Shown here in pieces: positions 37,150 through 46,614 of a DNA stretch of 64,000 nt. The first letter of the stretch is position 1, and every line of letters begins with the position of its first letter. Location of the stretch: the NCBI GenBank assembly GCA_023251875.1, contig JAHEXY010000014.1, forward strand, positions 1 through 64,000. Reading direction: 5' to 3'. This DNA comes from Bacteroidota bacterium. GTDB taxonomy: Bacteria > Bacteroidota > Bacteroidia > JAHEXY01. The position numbers and the translations under genes were made by a program. The notes under the pieces were generated by a model. The model saw only the letters and a list, made by a program, of their open reading frames with translations, was not told where the DNA came from and made no database searches.

Positions 37150-38244
37150 TTAATCGCAATTCAAAACGCATTTATTGTTAGTGTCGATAAAATATTTCTT
37201 GCCATTCAAGAAAACTTTTGCCATACCATCTGAAAAATAAAAGTCACTGTAATCATATTCAAATGGGATAATAGTTACTCCTTCTTTGTTAATGGCTCCA
37301 TATTTCCCATTATTTTTTACACAAGCCAATCCTTCACTAAAACGAGGATAATAACCACCTTCATAAATACAGGCAATTTGTAATTTGCCTGTTTTATCAA
37401 TGAAGCCATATTTTCCGTTTATTTGAACTGCAGCAAACCCTTCAGAAAAATGTTCTGCTCGATCAAATACGCAAGGAATTGCAACATTAAGGTTTCTATC
37501 AATAAATCCATATTTACCATTTATATTCACAATCGCTAATCCTTCACTAAACTGATTGACATATCCAAGTGTATAACCAAAATCATATTGCTTATTAATT
37601 TTTTTCATTTCACCTTTTATGTTGATTAATTGTAAACCATTCAAATTATCAGTAACAATGCAAACGGAATCATGAAAAGAAGTCATATTAGTTCCATTGT
37701 TGTATGCTTTTCCGCTCGGGATAATTGCAACAAATTTTTCAGGATAAATAAGTTGACCTTTCTTATCTATAAACCCGTATAAAAAATCTCCATTCTTAGT
37801 TAAACCAGCTTTACCTGAACTAACTGCTGCAAGTCCATCAGAAAAAGCATAAGCCTCGTGATATTGAAAAGGAATTGCAAGTTTGTTGTTTTTATCTATA
37901 TAACCCCATAAGTTTTTTGATAAAACTAAGGCAAGTCCTTCACTAAAGCTTCCTACTCCATCATAAATGCAGGGTATTGACAATTTTCCTGCTTTATCAA
38001 TAAATCCAAATTTTCCATTTATTTTAACTGCCGCCAATCCTTCGGAAAATTCAATATTATAATTCTCATAAACGCAAGGAATTACAATTTTCCCTGTTTT
38101 ATCAATTAATCCATATTTCCCATTTAATTCGACTGATGCTAATCCGTCATTAAATGAACCAACATAGTTGTCCCAAATTGTTTGGCAATTAGCAATATTA
38201 ATTGATAGTATTGTAACGCAAAATCCTAAAATGTATTTTTTCAT
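37150..38244 (-). CDS. Secreted WG-repeat (KWG) protein on a cassette
   Basis: About 364 residues. The ATG at 38244 gives a signal peptide (MKKYILGFCVTILSINIANC). The mature part is built of ~45-residue WG repeats (GKYGLIDKTGKIVIPCVYEN and variants, at least seven), a beta-propeller-like module of unknown ligand. The family is common in this phylum and on accessory DNA. It lies between two attC-like palindromes in the same orientation as both neighbours. Confidence 0.8.
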   Translation of the reverse strand: MKKYILGFCVTILSINIANCQTIWDNYVGSFNDGLASVELNGKYGLIDKTGKIVIPCVYENYNIEFSEGLAAVKINGKFGFIDKAGKLSIPCIYDGVGSFSEGLALVLSKNLWGYIDKNNKLAIPFQYHEAYAFSDGLAAVSSGKAGLTKNGDFLYGFIDKKGQLIYPEKFVAIIPSGKAYNNGTNMTSFHDSVCIVTDNLNGLQLINIKGEMKKINKQYDFGYTLGYVNQFSEGLAIVNINGKYGFIDRNLNVAIPCVFDRAEHFSEGFAAVQINGKYGFIDKTGKLQIACIYEGGYYPRFSEGLACVKNNGKYGAINKEGVTIIPFEYDYSDFYFSDGMAKVFLNGKKYFIDTNNKCVLNCD

Positions 38245-38280
38245 TTCTAATGTTGATTTTAATTTGATTCTAAACTTGCC

Positions 38281-38428
38281 CATAACGAAAAAGGGATTAA
38301 AGAAGTTTTAAAAAAGGGGGATTAGAAGCACGACTGTTTGTATAACCACAACTGTTTGATAGATGCACCACTGTTTGTTTAACGGTCAATGCCCCCTTTT
38401 TTAAAATTTCTTTTAATCTTATGTTAGC
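38281..38428. repeat. attC-like cassette junction 2
   Basis: ATAACG, then GGGATTAAAGAAGTTTTAAA and AAAGGGGG at the left, match CCCCCTTTTTTAAAATTTC and TTTTAATCTTATGTTAGC at the right. The stem is ~26 bp with bulges and a loop carrying repeated GCAC-nACTGTTTG words. Outer ends ATAAC/GTTAGC resemble attC R boxes. Confidence 0.6.
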
Positions 38429-38496
38429 TTCTGCCGTGCTGTTCGTCCGAAGCACAACTGTTTGAAGTCCGCACACACTTTGTCCGAAGAGTTGTA

Positions 38497-40383
38497 TCAT
38501 ATTGCTTCAAGATTAAATTGTCCCATACCTGAATTGGTTGTTTCATCAATAGAGAGCTTCAATTCGCCAAGCCCCCACTTGTCCAAGATTTTTAGTTTGC
38601 AAATAAATTTATCGTTGCTCGTAATTGTCAAAGAAGATATTTCTAAAACTCGCTTATAAGAATTCCATTCGTTACCAAAATAGTTTGGGATTGTTTCTGC
38701 TGATTTTACTACACCTGTTTGAATTCCTTTTTGAATTTTGTAAATCAATGAACCAAGATGATTTTTTATCGGAAGCAAATAGTCAACTTTGGGTTCAGCA
38801 GGCAACAAACTAATTACTTGAAAAAAGTAGCCATATCTGTTTTCTAATTCTCCAACTTCCAATGTCGTAAAAAGCAGTCCAAGTTCTTTTTCTATTGTTT
38901 GCTTTTTAATTCCATCGTTAATTTCATAAATGTTTCCTGTGTATGATGGGAGATAGTGTTCCAATGCTCCGCCTCGTAAAAGGAAAACATCTTGTGCTTT
39001 AAGTGCACCGATAATATTGTTTAGTTTTCCTTCAATTTCTAAAACAGATAACTCTGTTAGAACTTCAACAAGTGTTTGCCTGTGTTTATCTAAATGAATC
39101 AAGAGTGCCAATCTTGCTTTTTTCAATCTTTCTTTTTTGTCTTCTGCGGCTAACACCTTTTCTAAATATTGTTGAAGTTCTTTAATTTGTTGGTTCTCCG
39201 AAACAGTTTGTCTAATAGCTGCGATAGATTTAGTAAGTAGTTTCTCTAACTCACCACAATAGTTTTGAAACTCTGCACCTGCTCCAATCTTTGCAAGAAA
39301 GGTTTTAATCTTTTCGTCAGAATCGGCATTGCTTCTTAATGCTCTTGTAAAAATACTGTCCAAGTCGTAAATGTATTTTGCTTTCTTACCAAAAGCTTCA
39401 ATCAATTTATGATACAATGCAATCTCTGAATTACCTCCTACATCAATTACACAACTGCCACTTCCTTCCATCGAAACATCTCTGAATTCTTGAACGCCTT
39501 TTATAAACTGTGCATCAAATATTCCTTCAACGAAAATGGGACAGTCAGCAAAGAAAAGTTGTTTGTGATGCACATTTAATCTCGGGATTATTGAAGCGAA
39601 AGCATTAATCTCTACTTCGGATTTATCAAATAAGTGAGAGGGTGCAGAAAAATCAGAGTGAAAACAAATTATTGATGAAAGGTCTTTCTTATTGTTAATG
39701 TCAAGTATGAATGGAGAATGTGTAACTAAAAAAATAAGCTTCTTTCCTGGTGTTTCAGGGTCGCCAGCTATTTTGCGAATCTCTTGAACTAAAAATGCTT
39801 GAAACTGTGGATGAAGATTTAATTCGGGTTCATCAATTACAAGTGTTTTATGAGAGTCGTCATATAAGTGGGTTAGTAAAACCAAAAGTTCTTTTATGCC
39901 ATGACATTCTTCCTTATGCAAGTCATAAGTTGCTTCTTGTCTTATGTTGTATGCTTTCGGAACTAATTTTCCGCTATCCCATTCCAAACGAATTTCTCTT
40001 TTAAGAACTTGCGATAGTGTTGCTTCAACTCTAATTCTAATATCAAGTTTCTCTTCAAGAATTACGAAAGCATCGCCACCAATTCCAACTGCTTCTGCAC
40101 CTGACTTGTAATTTGAGAATTGACTTTTGTTGTATCCTTCAGCTACATTGCTTCCACCAACAAGTAGGTGAGAGTTTCCACCTTGTTTAAAAAAAAGTCC
40201 TGCTAACCTGTCTGAACTTAGAATTCTGCAATGAGGCAACTGTGGTTTCAATGCTTCTGTAAACCTTGATTTGCCTGCCCCGTTTGCACCAACTAAAAAA
40301 TTGATGTAACCAAATTTGTCAGTTTTGAATCGCTTGTTTTTCCAAGGTTGAGGAAGTTCTATATCTATATTTTTTAAAAACAT
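38497..40383 (-). CDS. OLD-like ATPase with TOPRIM-type C-terminus, putative defence gene
   Basis: 628 residues. The ABC-type ATPase has Walker A GANGAGKSRF near residue 34, a Walker B/D-loop region LVIDEPELNLHPQFQAFL and the H-loop LVTHSPFILDI. After residue ~280, CPIFVEGIFDAQFI, VIDVGGNSEIALYH and IYDLDS give the Glu, Gly and D-x-D pattern of a TOPRIM nuclease. This ABC-ATPase plus TOPRIM order defines OLD-family proteins, several of which protect against phages. No partner helicase (gajB-like) is adjacent. Carriage on a cassette fits a defence role, inferred only. Confidence 0.7.
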   Translation of the reverse strand: MFLKNIDIELPQPWKNKRFKTDKFGYINFLVGANGAGKSRFTEALKPQLPHCRILSSDRLAGLFFKQGGNSHLLVGGSNVAEGYNKSQFSNYKSGAEAVGIGGDAFVILEEKLDIRIRVEATLSQVLKREIRLEWDSGKLVPKAYNIRQEATYDLHKEECHGIKELLVLLTHLYDDSHKTLVIDEPELNLHPQFQAFLVQEIRKIAGDPETPGKKLIFLVTHSPFILDINNKKDLSSIICFHSDFSAPSHLFDKSEVEINAFASIIPRLNVHHKQLFFADCPIFVEGIFDAQFIKGVQEFRDVSMEGSGSCVIDVGGNSEIALYHKLIEAFGKKAKYIYDLDSIFTRALRSNADSDEKIKTFLAKIGAGAEFQNYCGELEKLLTKSIAAIRQTVSENQQIKELQQYLEKVLAAEDKKERLKKARLALLIHLDKHRQTLVEVLTELSVLEIEGKLNNIIGALKAQDVFLLRGGALEHYLPSYTGNIYEINDGIKKQTIEKELGLLFTTLEVGELENRYGYFFQVISLLPAEPKVDYLLPIKNHLGSLIYKIQKGIQTGVVKSAETIPNYFGNEWNSYKRVLEISSLTITSNDKFICKLKILDKWGLGELKLSIDETTNSGMGQFNLEAI

Positions 40384-40390
40384 CTTTGCT

Positions 40391-40494
40391 GATTATGGTT
40401 GGTCAAATTTAATGTTGTGTCATTTTGTTTTGTGTCTGTTCGTTCAATGCTCAAATGTTCAAAGTTAGTAGTGTCCCCAAAGCTTGTCGCTAAC
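40391..40494. repeat. Right edge of the cassette array (partial junction)
   Basis: GTTCGTTCAATGCTCAAATG, then AGTGTCCCC, then CGCTAAC match the upstream half of junction 1 (36942-37001) and stop at GCTAAC. The palindrome that should follow is absent, so the array ends or is broken here. The rest of 40495-40768 shows only the hairpin at 40615. Confidence 0.55.
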
Positions 40495-40614
40495 TTCTAA
40501 ATAAGCCTATATTTAACATCATTACTAACTAATTAAATAGTTAAAGTTCAACAAATTTACAATTATTTAAATCATGAAAGGCATTTGCTTAGCTCTGTAT
40601 TAATAAAATGTTTT

Positions 40615-40653
40615 GTTTGCGAACTACTACACTTTCCGTAGTAAATCGCAAAC
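40615..40653. repeat. Hairpin in the gap before the secreted-protein operon
   Basis: GTTTGCGA-AC-TACTAC pairs with GTAGTA-AA-TCGCAAAC (14 of 16 positions) with a short loop. No gene lies between 40384 and 40768. No T-run follows, so this may be a relic of a recombination site. Confidence 0.5.
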
Positions 40654-40768
40654 ATAAAATTCTGCATAAAGGCTACCAACTATGATTCAAATAGGTTTTT
40701 GAAAAGATTGATATTTGTCTTGAAATAATTACATTTACTTTAACCACTAAATCTCTATGTAAATATAA

Positions 40769-41266
40769 ATGAAGTACTTATTTTTTATATTTTCTTATCT
40801 ATATTATTTTGTTCCGGCTTATTCCCAAAATACCGTACCTGAAATATTAACTAGTGGGGGTGATTATTTAACAAATAACTATGCTTCTATGAGTATTACA
40901 TTAGGAGAAGTTGCTACAGAAACCATAAGCAATTCTAATAACAAACTAACACAAGGTTTTCAGCAGGCTAATATGTTTACATCCTCTATTTTAAAAACGG
41001 AAGTAAATTCAAGCTACTTTCAAGTATATCCAAATCCTACTAACGGAGATATATTCGTTCATTTAAATAACCAAAACATTATTCCGGTAATAATTTACAT
41101 TGCAGATTTAACCGGAAAAATTATTTTAGAAGAAAAGTGCGAGAGTTTTGAAAACAATAAAAAACTGAGCCTATTAAATCTTGCTATGGGCAGCTATTTT
41201 ATAACCATACAGGCCATTGGAGTTAATGCTATAAAAGAAACATTTTTGATTACTAAAGTTTATTAA
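40769..41266 (+). CDS. Small secreted T9SS-tail protein
   Basis: 165 residues. After a signal peptide (ending YSQN), ILTSGGDYLTNNYASMSITL and GEVATETI, then LTQGFQQ, is the short beta domain seen at the front of many Bacteroidota T9SS proteins. VYPNPTNGDIFVHLNN opens a type A T9SS sorting domain, which makes up the rest. There is thus no separate functional domain, so it may be a surface or adhesin accessory. First gene of a long plus-strand run; the next ATG is 3 bases after the stop. Confidence 0.75.
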   Translation: MKYLFFIFSYLYYFVPAYSQNTVPEILTSGGDYLTNNYASMSITLGEVATETISNSNNKLTQGFQQANMFTSSILKTEVNSSYFQVYPNPTNGDIFVHLNNQNIIPVIIYIADLTGKIILEEKCESFENNKKLSLLNLAMGSYFITIQAIGVNAIKETFLITKVY

Positions 41267-41269
41267 TGC

Positions 41270-42811
41270 ATGAAAATATATCTACTTTATTTCACTTTAT
41301 TATTTAGCTGTTATACAGCTTTTGCCCAAGCTCCACAATCTTTCAAATATCAAGCTGTCATTCGTAATTCAAATAACAGCATAGTAGAAAATCAGCTTGT
41401 TTCATTGCGGATAAGCATTTTGTCAGATAGCGCTCTTGGCAATGCTGTTTATGTTGAAACGCATTCAGTAGCTACAAATGATTTTGGTCTGGTAAATATT
41501 AATATTGGAAAAGGTACAGTAGTTCAAGGAGTATTTGAATCTATAAATTGGAAACAAGGTTCTTATTTTATTAAAACCGAGTTGGATATAAACGGAACTT
41601 CTAATTACAATTTTATTGGTACTACTCCAATTCTTTCTGTGCCCTATGCCTTATATGCTGAAACAACTGCAAACAGTTTATCTGATCATGACACAAGCAA
41701 AACAAACGAGATTCAAATACTAAGCCGGTCCAACGATACATTGTATTTATCAAACGGAGGTGAAATTTATTTAGGAGATTATAAAGACAATACTGATAGC
41801 CAAACAATACAACTTAGTGGTAACAATGTATTGACTATAAGTAACGGAAATTCTATTCAACTTTCAGCGGGCTTAGCAGATAATGATGCTGACCCAACAA
41901 ATGAATTGCAAAATTTAACTATTAACAATGGAACGATAAGCATTACAAGCGGCAATAGTATTCAATTGCCGGATAGTAGTACAACAAATGAATTACAAAC
42001 TTTAACTCTTTCTAATGATACAATATCTATCAGTAATGGAAATTCTATTGTATTGTCTCCTGATGTTGATGCAGACACAACAAACGAAATTCAAAACTTA
42101 TCTATCATTAATGATACCTTAAGCATTTCTAAAGGAAATAAAGTGGCCCTTGATGTTTATTTGGATAATACCGATACTCAAAATATAAAATTTTCAAATG
42201 ATACACTTAGTATAACAAATGGAAATTCTGTTTACATACCACCGCCATTTAATTTTTCATTCCCCGATGGTACTGATAATATTACACCTATTACAATGGA
42301 TAGTTTATTATTGGTTCCATACACTGTTCCTGCCGGATACAACCTATACATCACAAAATTTTACATTGGTGCCGCATATAATGGAAGCTTGACAATAGAT
42401 GGAATTGTAGTTTTTAGTTCGGGTAATAAACAATCCTACTCTCGCTCACTCATTATACCCTTGATAGCCGGATCTGGAAGTATGGTAAAGGCCGCTGATA
42501 ATAATAGTAGCATAAATGGTTTCTTAATAAAAGCAAAAGTTACACCCATTACTTTAAAAAATCTTTATACAACCTCGTATGTGGTGCCACAGGGTTATAC
42601 ATTTTATATTACCAATATTTATTCGTCCTATGGCGCTGATGGTATTAAAATTGACAATACAATCGTCAATTACGGTACAAGTAATTATGATACTTCGTCA
42701 AACACTTTTTTTTATATCGACTTTGGGCTACCAATATTTGCAAAAGGAGGGCAAACAATAAATGGCATTTCAATAACAAATACTGTAACCATTAACGGGT
42801 ACTTGAAATAA
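41270..42811 (+). CDS. Secreted tail-fibre-like repeat protein
   Basis: 513 residues with a signal peptide (ending AFAQ). Residues ~20-130 (PQSFKYQAVIRNSNNSIVEN, then FGLVNINIG, then LSVPYALYAE) are the conserved N-terminal domain of many Bacteroidota surface proteins. Residues ~145-330 hold about six copies of a ~33-residue repeat (TNELQTLTLSNDTISISNGN and variants) likely to form a stacked beta stalk. The C-terminal ~170 residues contain two similar beta-sandwich units (VPYTVPAGYNLYITKFYIG and SYVVPQGYTFYITNIY). No T9SS tail is evident. Probably a cell-surface stalk or adhesin. Confidence 0.7.
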   Translation: MKIYLLYFTLLFSCYTAFAQAPQSFKYQAVIRNSNNSIVENQLVSLRISILSDSALGNAVYVETHSVATNDFGLVNINIGKGTVVQGVFESINWKQGSYFIKTELDINGTSNYNFIGTTPILSVPYALYAETTANSLSDHDTSKTNEIQILSRSNDTLYLSNGGEIYLGDYKDNTDSQTIQLSGNNVLTISNGNSIQLSAGLADNDADPTNELQNLTINNGTISITSGNSIQLPDSSTTNELQTLTLSNDTISISNGNSIVLSPDVDADTTNEIQNLSIINDTLSISKGNKVALDVYLDNTDTQNIKFSNDTLSITNGNSVYIPPPFNFSFPDGTDNITPITMDSLLLVPYTVPAGYNLYITKFYIGAAYNGSLTIDGIVVFSSGNKQSYSRSLIIPLIAGSGSMVKAADNNSSINGFLIKAKVTPITLKNLYTTSYVVPQGYTFYITNIYSSYGADGIKIDNTIVNYGTSNYDTSSNTFFYIDFGLPIFAKGGQTINGISITNTVTINGYLK

Positions 42812-42820
42812 TAGGTTTGC

Positions 42821-43849
42821 ATGAACAACTACTGGTTTAATGTACATAAGAAATTTTGTGTTGAATTAATTATAAGAGCTGTATGGCTGTTATTATTATT
42901 GTGTATTGGTTTCAATAATAGTGGGTGCAAAAAACTTGATATTAAAAGAATAAATAAAATAACAACTGGTAAACCGGAAAGTAATTCCCTTAACCAAATT
43001 ACTGTTAAGGCTGAAATAATAGACTTTAATAACGAACAGGAAATTATTTCTTTTGGCCATTGTTGGAGTACATCTTCAAACCCAACAATAGAAAATGCTT
43101 GCACAAGTGTTAATGGAAGCGAAATAATGCAAGGTACATTTACTTCTCAGCTTGCAAATATTAAACCAGGCCAAAAATATTATTTACGTGCGTATATAAG
43201 AAATAATGAAAGTGTAACGTACAGCAAAGAAGTAGATTTTACTTTTGATATTCCTACCCTTTCTTTAAAGGCAGATAGCATTAGTATTCTCTCTTATTCT
43301 TCTGTTAAAGTAAATGGTAGTATAGAAAACATTGGATCTTATCATGTATTAAACTTTGGTCATGTATGGTCAACAAATACAAATCCTACAATAAATGATT
43401 TTTATTCCGGCAATGATGAATTAACAAGCGACACCTCATTTTATACCACCATTTCTAATCTAAACAAATCAACATACTATTACCTTAGAACTTTTGTACA
43501 AATTACAAGTTCTTCCTATTTATATAGCGATGCCATTTCATTTATTATTCCTGAACTGGAAATTACTACCGATTCTTCTTCTGTTACTGCAAGTACCAGT
43601 ATCAAATTAATGGGAAGCATTACAAGCTTGGGTATAGATTCTGTTTCTGATTATGGTTTTTGTTGGTCTTATACAAGTTCAAATCCCAATTATAATGGCA
43701 ATCTAATATCATTGGGTTCAATAAATAAAGTCGTTCAATTTAATTCAACCATGCAAAACATACAGCAGGGAGTTACATATTATTATAGGGCTTATGCAAT
43801 TGAAGATGGAGTAATAAAATATGGAACAATTAAAAATTTCATTCTCTAA
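42821..43849 (+). CDS. Lipoprotein-like protein with three fibronectin-like repeats
   Basis: 342 residues. A hydrophobic leader ends at FNNSGCKKLD, which could be a lipobox with an unusual Ser-Gly at -2/-1. Three ~90-residue repeats follow, each with a motif like FGHCWSTSSNPT and KYYLRAY; this is a fibronectin-III-like module widespread in Bacteroidota surface proteins. It is followed with no gap by the TPR protein (ATG at 43851). Confidence 0.7.
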   Translation: MNNYWFNVHKKFCVELIIRAVWLLLLLCIGFNNSGCKKLDIKRINKITTGKPESNSLNQITVKAEIIDFNNEQEIISFGHCWSTSSNPTIENACTSVNGSEIMQGTFTSQLANIKPGQKYYLRAYIRNNESVTYSKEVDFTFDIPTLSLKADSISILSYSSVKVNGSIENIGSYHVLNFGHVWSTNTNPTINDFYSGNDELTSDTSFYTTISNLNKSTYYYLRTFVQITSSSYLYSDAISFIIPELEITTDSSSVTASTSIKLMGSITSLGIDSVSDYGFCWSYTSSNPNYNGNLISLGSINKVVQFNSTMQNIQQGVTYYYRAYAIEDGVIKYGTIKNFIL

Positions 43850-43850
43850 T

Positions 43851-45818
43851 ATGAAGCAGTTATTCCTATTTATTTCGTTACTGCTTAGTATATCTGTTTA
43901 TTCGCAAAAACATACCAATGCCATTATCTCAAATATTCAATTTAAGTACGATTCAATAATAGGCAATACAGCTATCTCTTACAATCTTCTTAATACAAAG
44001 CCATCTGATAAGTTTACAATTTCTTTAGAAGCACAAAAAATAAATACATTTCCCCCATTTCCTTCGTATGAAAAAGAAATAAAATTAAATATCAAAACCT
44101 TGTCCGGTGAAACATCAAATATAAGTGGAGATGGAATTAAAAACTTTAAATGGGATCAGAGAACTGATGGATATATTTTAGATGATACCCTTCAATTAAA
44201 GATAAGCGCATATACTTTACCTCAAATACCAACTTTAAAACATATTGAACGATCGTTATTTTTCCCCGGCATAGGCGATTATCAACTCCGTAATGGTTGG
44301 CATTATTTTATTTATGGAGTATTATCATACGGATTAATTGCTTCTTCAATTTATCTTAACCAACAGGCCGAGAGCAATTATAATCTCTATAGAAATTCTT
44401 ATGATATTACTCAAAGCAATAATTTATTTCTTCAATCAAAACAACAATATCAATTATCATTAATTTCTGCAAGTGCCGCAACAGCAATTTGGGTTTTCGA
44501 TTTAAGTGGCATATTGCTAAAAGCAAGAAAAGTTAAAAAAGAACTGAGTCCAAAAAATAGTAAATACTATTATAAACAAAGCCTTCAACCGGTAATTGCA
44601 TATTCTGATGCAATATATCTTAATACCCAAACCCCTTTTGAAAAAGCTACTCAAAAAGCTAACAAATTATTTGAAGAGAAAAAATACAATGAAGCTTTAG
44701 TTGAATATAAAAACGCTCTAAATCACAATCCAAATGATGAGTTCACAAAAAACAAAATAGCAGAAACAAATGATACTTTGTCAGCAATCAAATCGAGAGA
44801 AGAACTCTATCAAAGTTTAGTAAAAAAAGCTGACTCACTATATTCAGAAAAAATTTATACAGCATCTTTAATGTTTTACAGTAAGGCTATAAAGATGCAA
44901 CCTGAAAACCAAAGTTTAAAGAATAGTATTGCAGAAATTTCAAGAATTATTAATCAACTCAAAATTGATAGCATATACAATGGTTTTATTGCAAGTGCAG
45001 AAATAGAATTAAAAAGGAAAAATTATGATAAGAGCATTGAGCTTTTTGCAAAAGCTTATACAACTAAGTCAAATTCATATCCCACACAAAAAATAAATGA
45101 GATACAGGGTATTCTTGCAGAAATAGAACAGAAGAATATTGATGATAAATATTACTCATTAATTAAACAAGCGGATGCTGCATTTAAAATAGCTAAATAT
45201 GATAAGGCCTATGATTTTTATTTGAACGCTCAATCCTTGAAACCCAATGTTGGTTACCCAAAACTTCAAATTGAAAAAATCAATGAAGAAATAAAGCAAA
45301 AAGAAAAAGAGGATCAATATAAAAATATAATTAATGCAGCCAATACCAATTTTACAAACAAAAATTGGGAAATGGCAAAGGAGCGATATAACGCAGCCTT
45401 AGCATTAAAGCCAAATGATAGTTTTGCGGAATCACAGTTGATAAAAATAGAAATCAGTTTAACGAAAGATAGTTATCCAATAAAAATTTGGAGTAATTGG
45501 GAAAATATATATAGCGATAGCTATATAAAAGTAGAAGTGCAATACAAATTATCTGGTGAAAGTTGTAATTATGGTAAAAAAAATAAGTTTCGTTATCGGT
45601 TAAGTGGATCATATAGAACATACGATTACTCTTTAAATTGGGAAATGGAATATATTGATTGCGATGGTAATTTTAAAACAACGGAGAATAGTATTGCAAT
45701 TGGAAAGGTAGGCGGAGGTATAGCTGATCCTGATGTTTTGATCGAAAGCCTCGATTATTCATTTGTTTCAAAATCCATAAAAAAGCAGCCTCATTATAAT
45801 TCAAATACACACTACTAA
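43851..45818 (+). CDS. Secreted TPR-repeat protein with central membrane spans
   Basis: About 655 residues. The ATG at 43851 starts a clean signal peptide (MKQLFLFISLLLSISVYSQ); the earlier in-frame codon would overlap the preceding stop. Residues ~20-130 form a beta domain, ~150-225 contain two hydrophobic spans (YGVLSYGLIASSIYL, SASAATAIWVFDLSGILL). At least five TPR units follow (ANKLFEEKKYNEALVEYKNA and similar). The last ~100 residues are a beta domain. It resembles PorE-like scaffolds lacking OmpA. Envelope scaffolding is inferred. Confidence 0.65.
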   Translation: MKQLFLFISLLLSISVYSQKHTNAIISNIQFKYDSIIGNTAISYNLLNTKPSDKFTISLEAQKINTFPPFPSYEKEIKLNIKTLSGETSNISGDGIKNFKWDQRTDGYILDDTLQLKISAYTLPQIPTLKHIERSLFFPGIGDYQLRNGWHYFIYGVLSYGLIASSIYLNQQAESNYNLYRNSYDITQSNNLFLQSKQQYQLSLISASAATAIWVFDLSGILLKARKVKKELSPKNSKYYYKQSLQPVIAYSDAIYLNTQTPFEKATQKANKLFEEKKYNEALVEYKNALNHNPNDEFTKNKIAETNDTLSAIKSREELYQSLVKKADSLYSEKIYTASLMFYSKAIKMQPENQSLKNSIAEISRIINQLKIDSIYNGFIASAEIELKRKNYDKSIELFAKAYTTKSNSYPTQKINEIQGILAEIEQKNIDDKYYSLIKQADAAFKIAKYDKAYDFYLNAQSLKPNVGYPKLQIEKINEEIKQKEKEDQYKNIINAANTNFTNKNWEMAKERYNAALALKPNDSFAESQLIKIEISLTKDSYPIKIWSNWENIYSDSYIKVEVQYKLSGESCNYGKKNKFRYRLSGSYRTYDYSLNWEMEYIDCDGNFKTTENSIAIGKVGGGIADPDVLIESLDYSFVSKSIKKQPHYNSNTHY

Positions 45819-45834
45819 AACTTTTTAGTATTTT

Positions 45835-46614
45835 ATGACATTAAAAAAAATTATAGGTATTACAGCCCTCTTATTAATAACAATAGCTCTATCCTTATTT
45901 TTACGAATTATAATGAAAGTAGACTACTCTTGTTCTATCCCAGTAGAACAAGTATGTAATAATGAAAAAAGCTATTTCATAGCGGATCATTTAAAAAATA
46001 TTAATAAAACGAATCTATTAGATTCCTTTCCATATACATGGTATGCTGATTCTGCTAATAGGTGTAATATTAATTCCATTAAGAAAGACCTTGCGGTATT
46101 AGATTCTATAAATCCAACGGGCATTGGAGGCGATAATCAACAATTACTTTCAATTGCGTTAACAAACAAGTTAGAAGAAAAAATTAAACCGGAATTTGAA
46201 AAATATAATCCTGATGGGTTAATAAAGGTTTTACAATGGGCTGAAAAATTTAATTATTATTCTGACATAGAAGAGAAGAACGCAACCTTATATCAGGTTA
46301 CATATACGTATTGGCTCACATTTATTTCAAATAAACTTAGCGATTATTATAAAATAGATCAATCACTAAAATATAATTTCAAATTTAAGTATCTAAATGC
46401 CCGCTGCAAAGAAAAACAATTTGGAGCACCAATAAATAATTCTAATACAGAAAAAATCATAAATAACCTTATAGAAAACAATTGGACTTATTTATTTAGC
46501 CGGTTTTGGAATGATTCAGATATTTTAATAAAACTTATTGGGTTAATTGCCCTTTTAGTCGTTTTCATACCTTACTTAATAATTTATAGAATAATTAAAA
46601 AAAACAAACAATGA
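45835..46614 (+). CDS. Membrane protein of unknown function
   Basis: 259 residues with one N-terminal span (residues ~5-25) and one C-terminal span (~232-252); the intervening ~200 residues are soluble and Asn/Lys rich. No family recognised. Its stop overlaps the next start by 4 bases (ATGA), so it is translated together with the DUF2233-like gene and may tether or regulate it. Confidence 0.55.
   Translation: MTLKKIIGITALLLITIALSLFLRIIMKVDYSCSIPVEQVCNNEKSYFIADHLKNINKTNLLDSFPYTWYADSANRCNINSIKKDLAVLDSINPTGIGGDNQQLLSIALTNKLEEKIKPEFEKYNPDGLIKVLQWAEKFNYYSDIEEKNATLYQVTYTYWLTFISNKLSDYYKIDQSLKYNFKFKYLNARCKEKQFGAPINNSNTEKIINNLIENNWTYLFSRFWNDSDILIKLIGLIALLVVFIPYLIIYRIIKKNKQ

Noticed and set aside
41700-42260. 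Repeats as a diversity-generating retroelement target
   Set aside because: No reverse transcriptase and no template repeat is present in the window.
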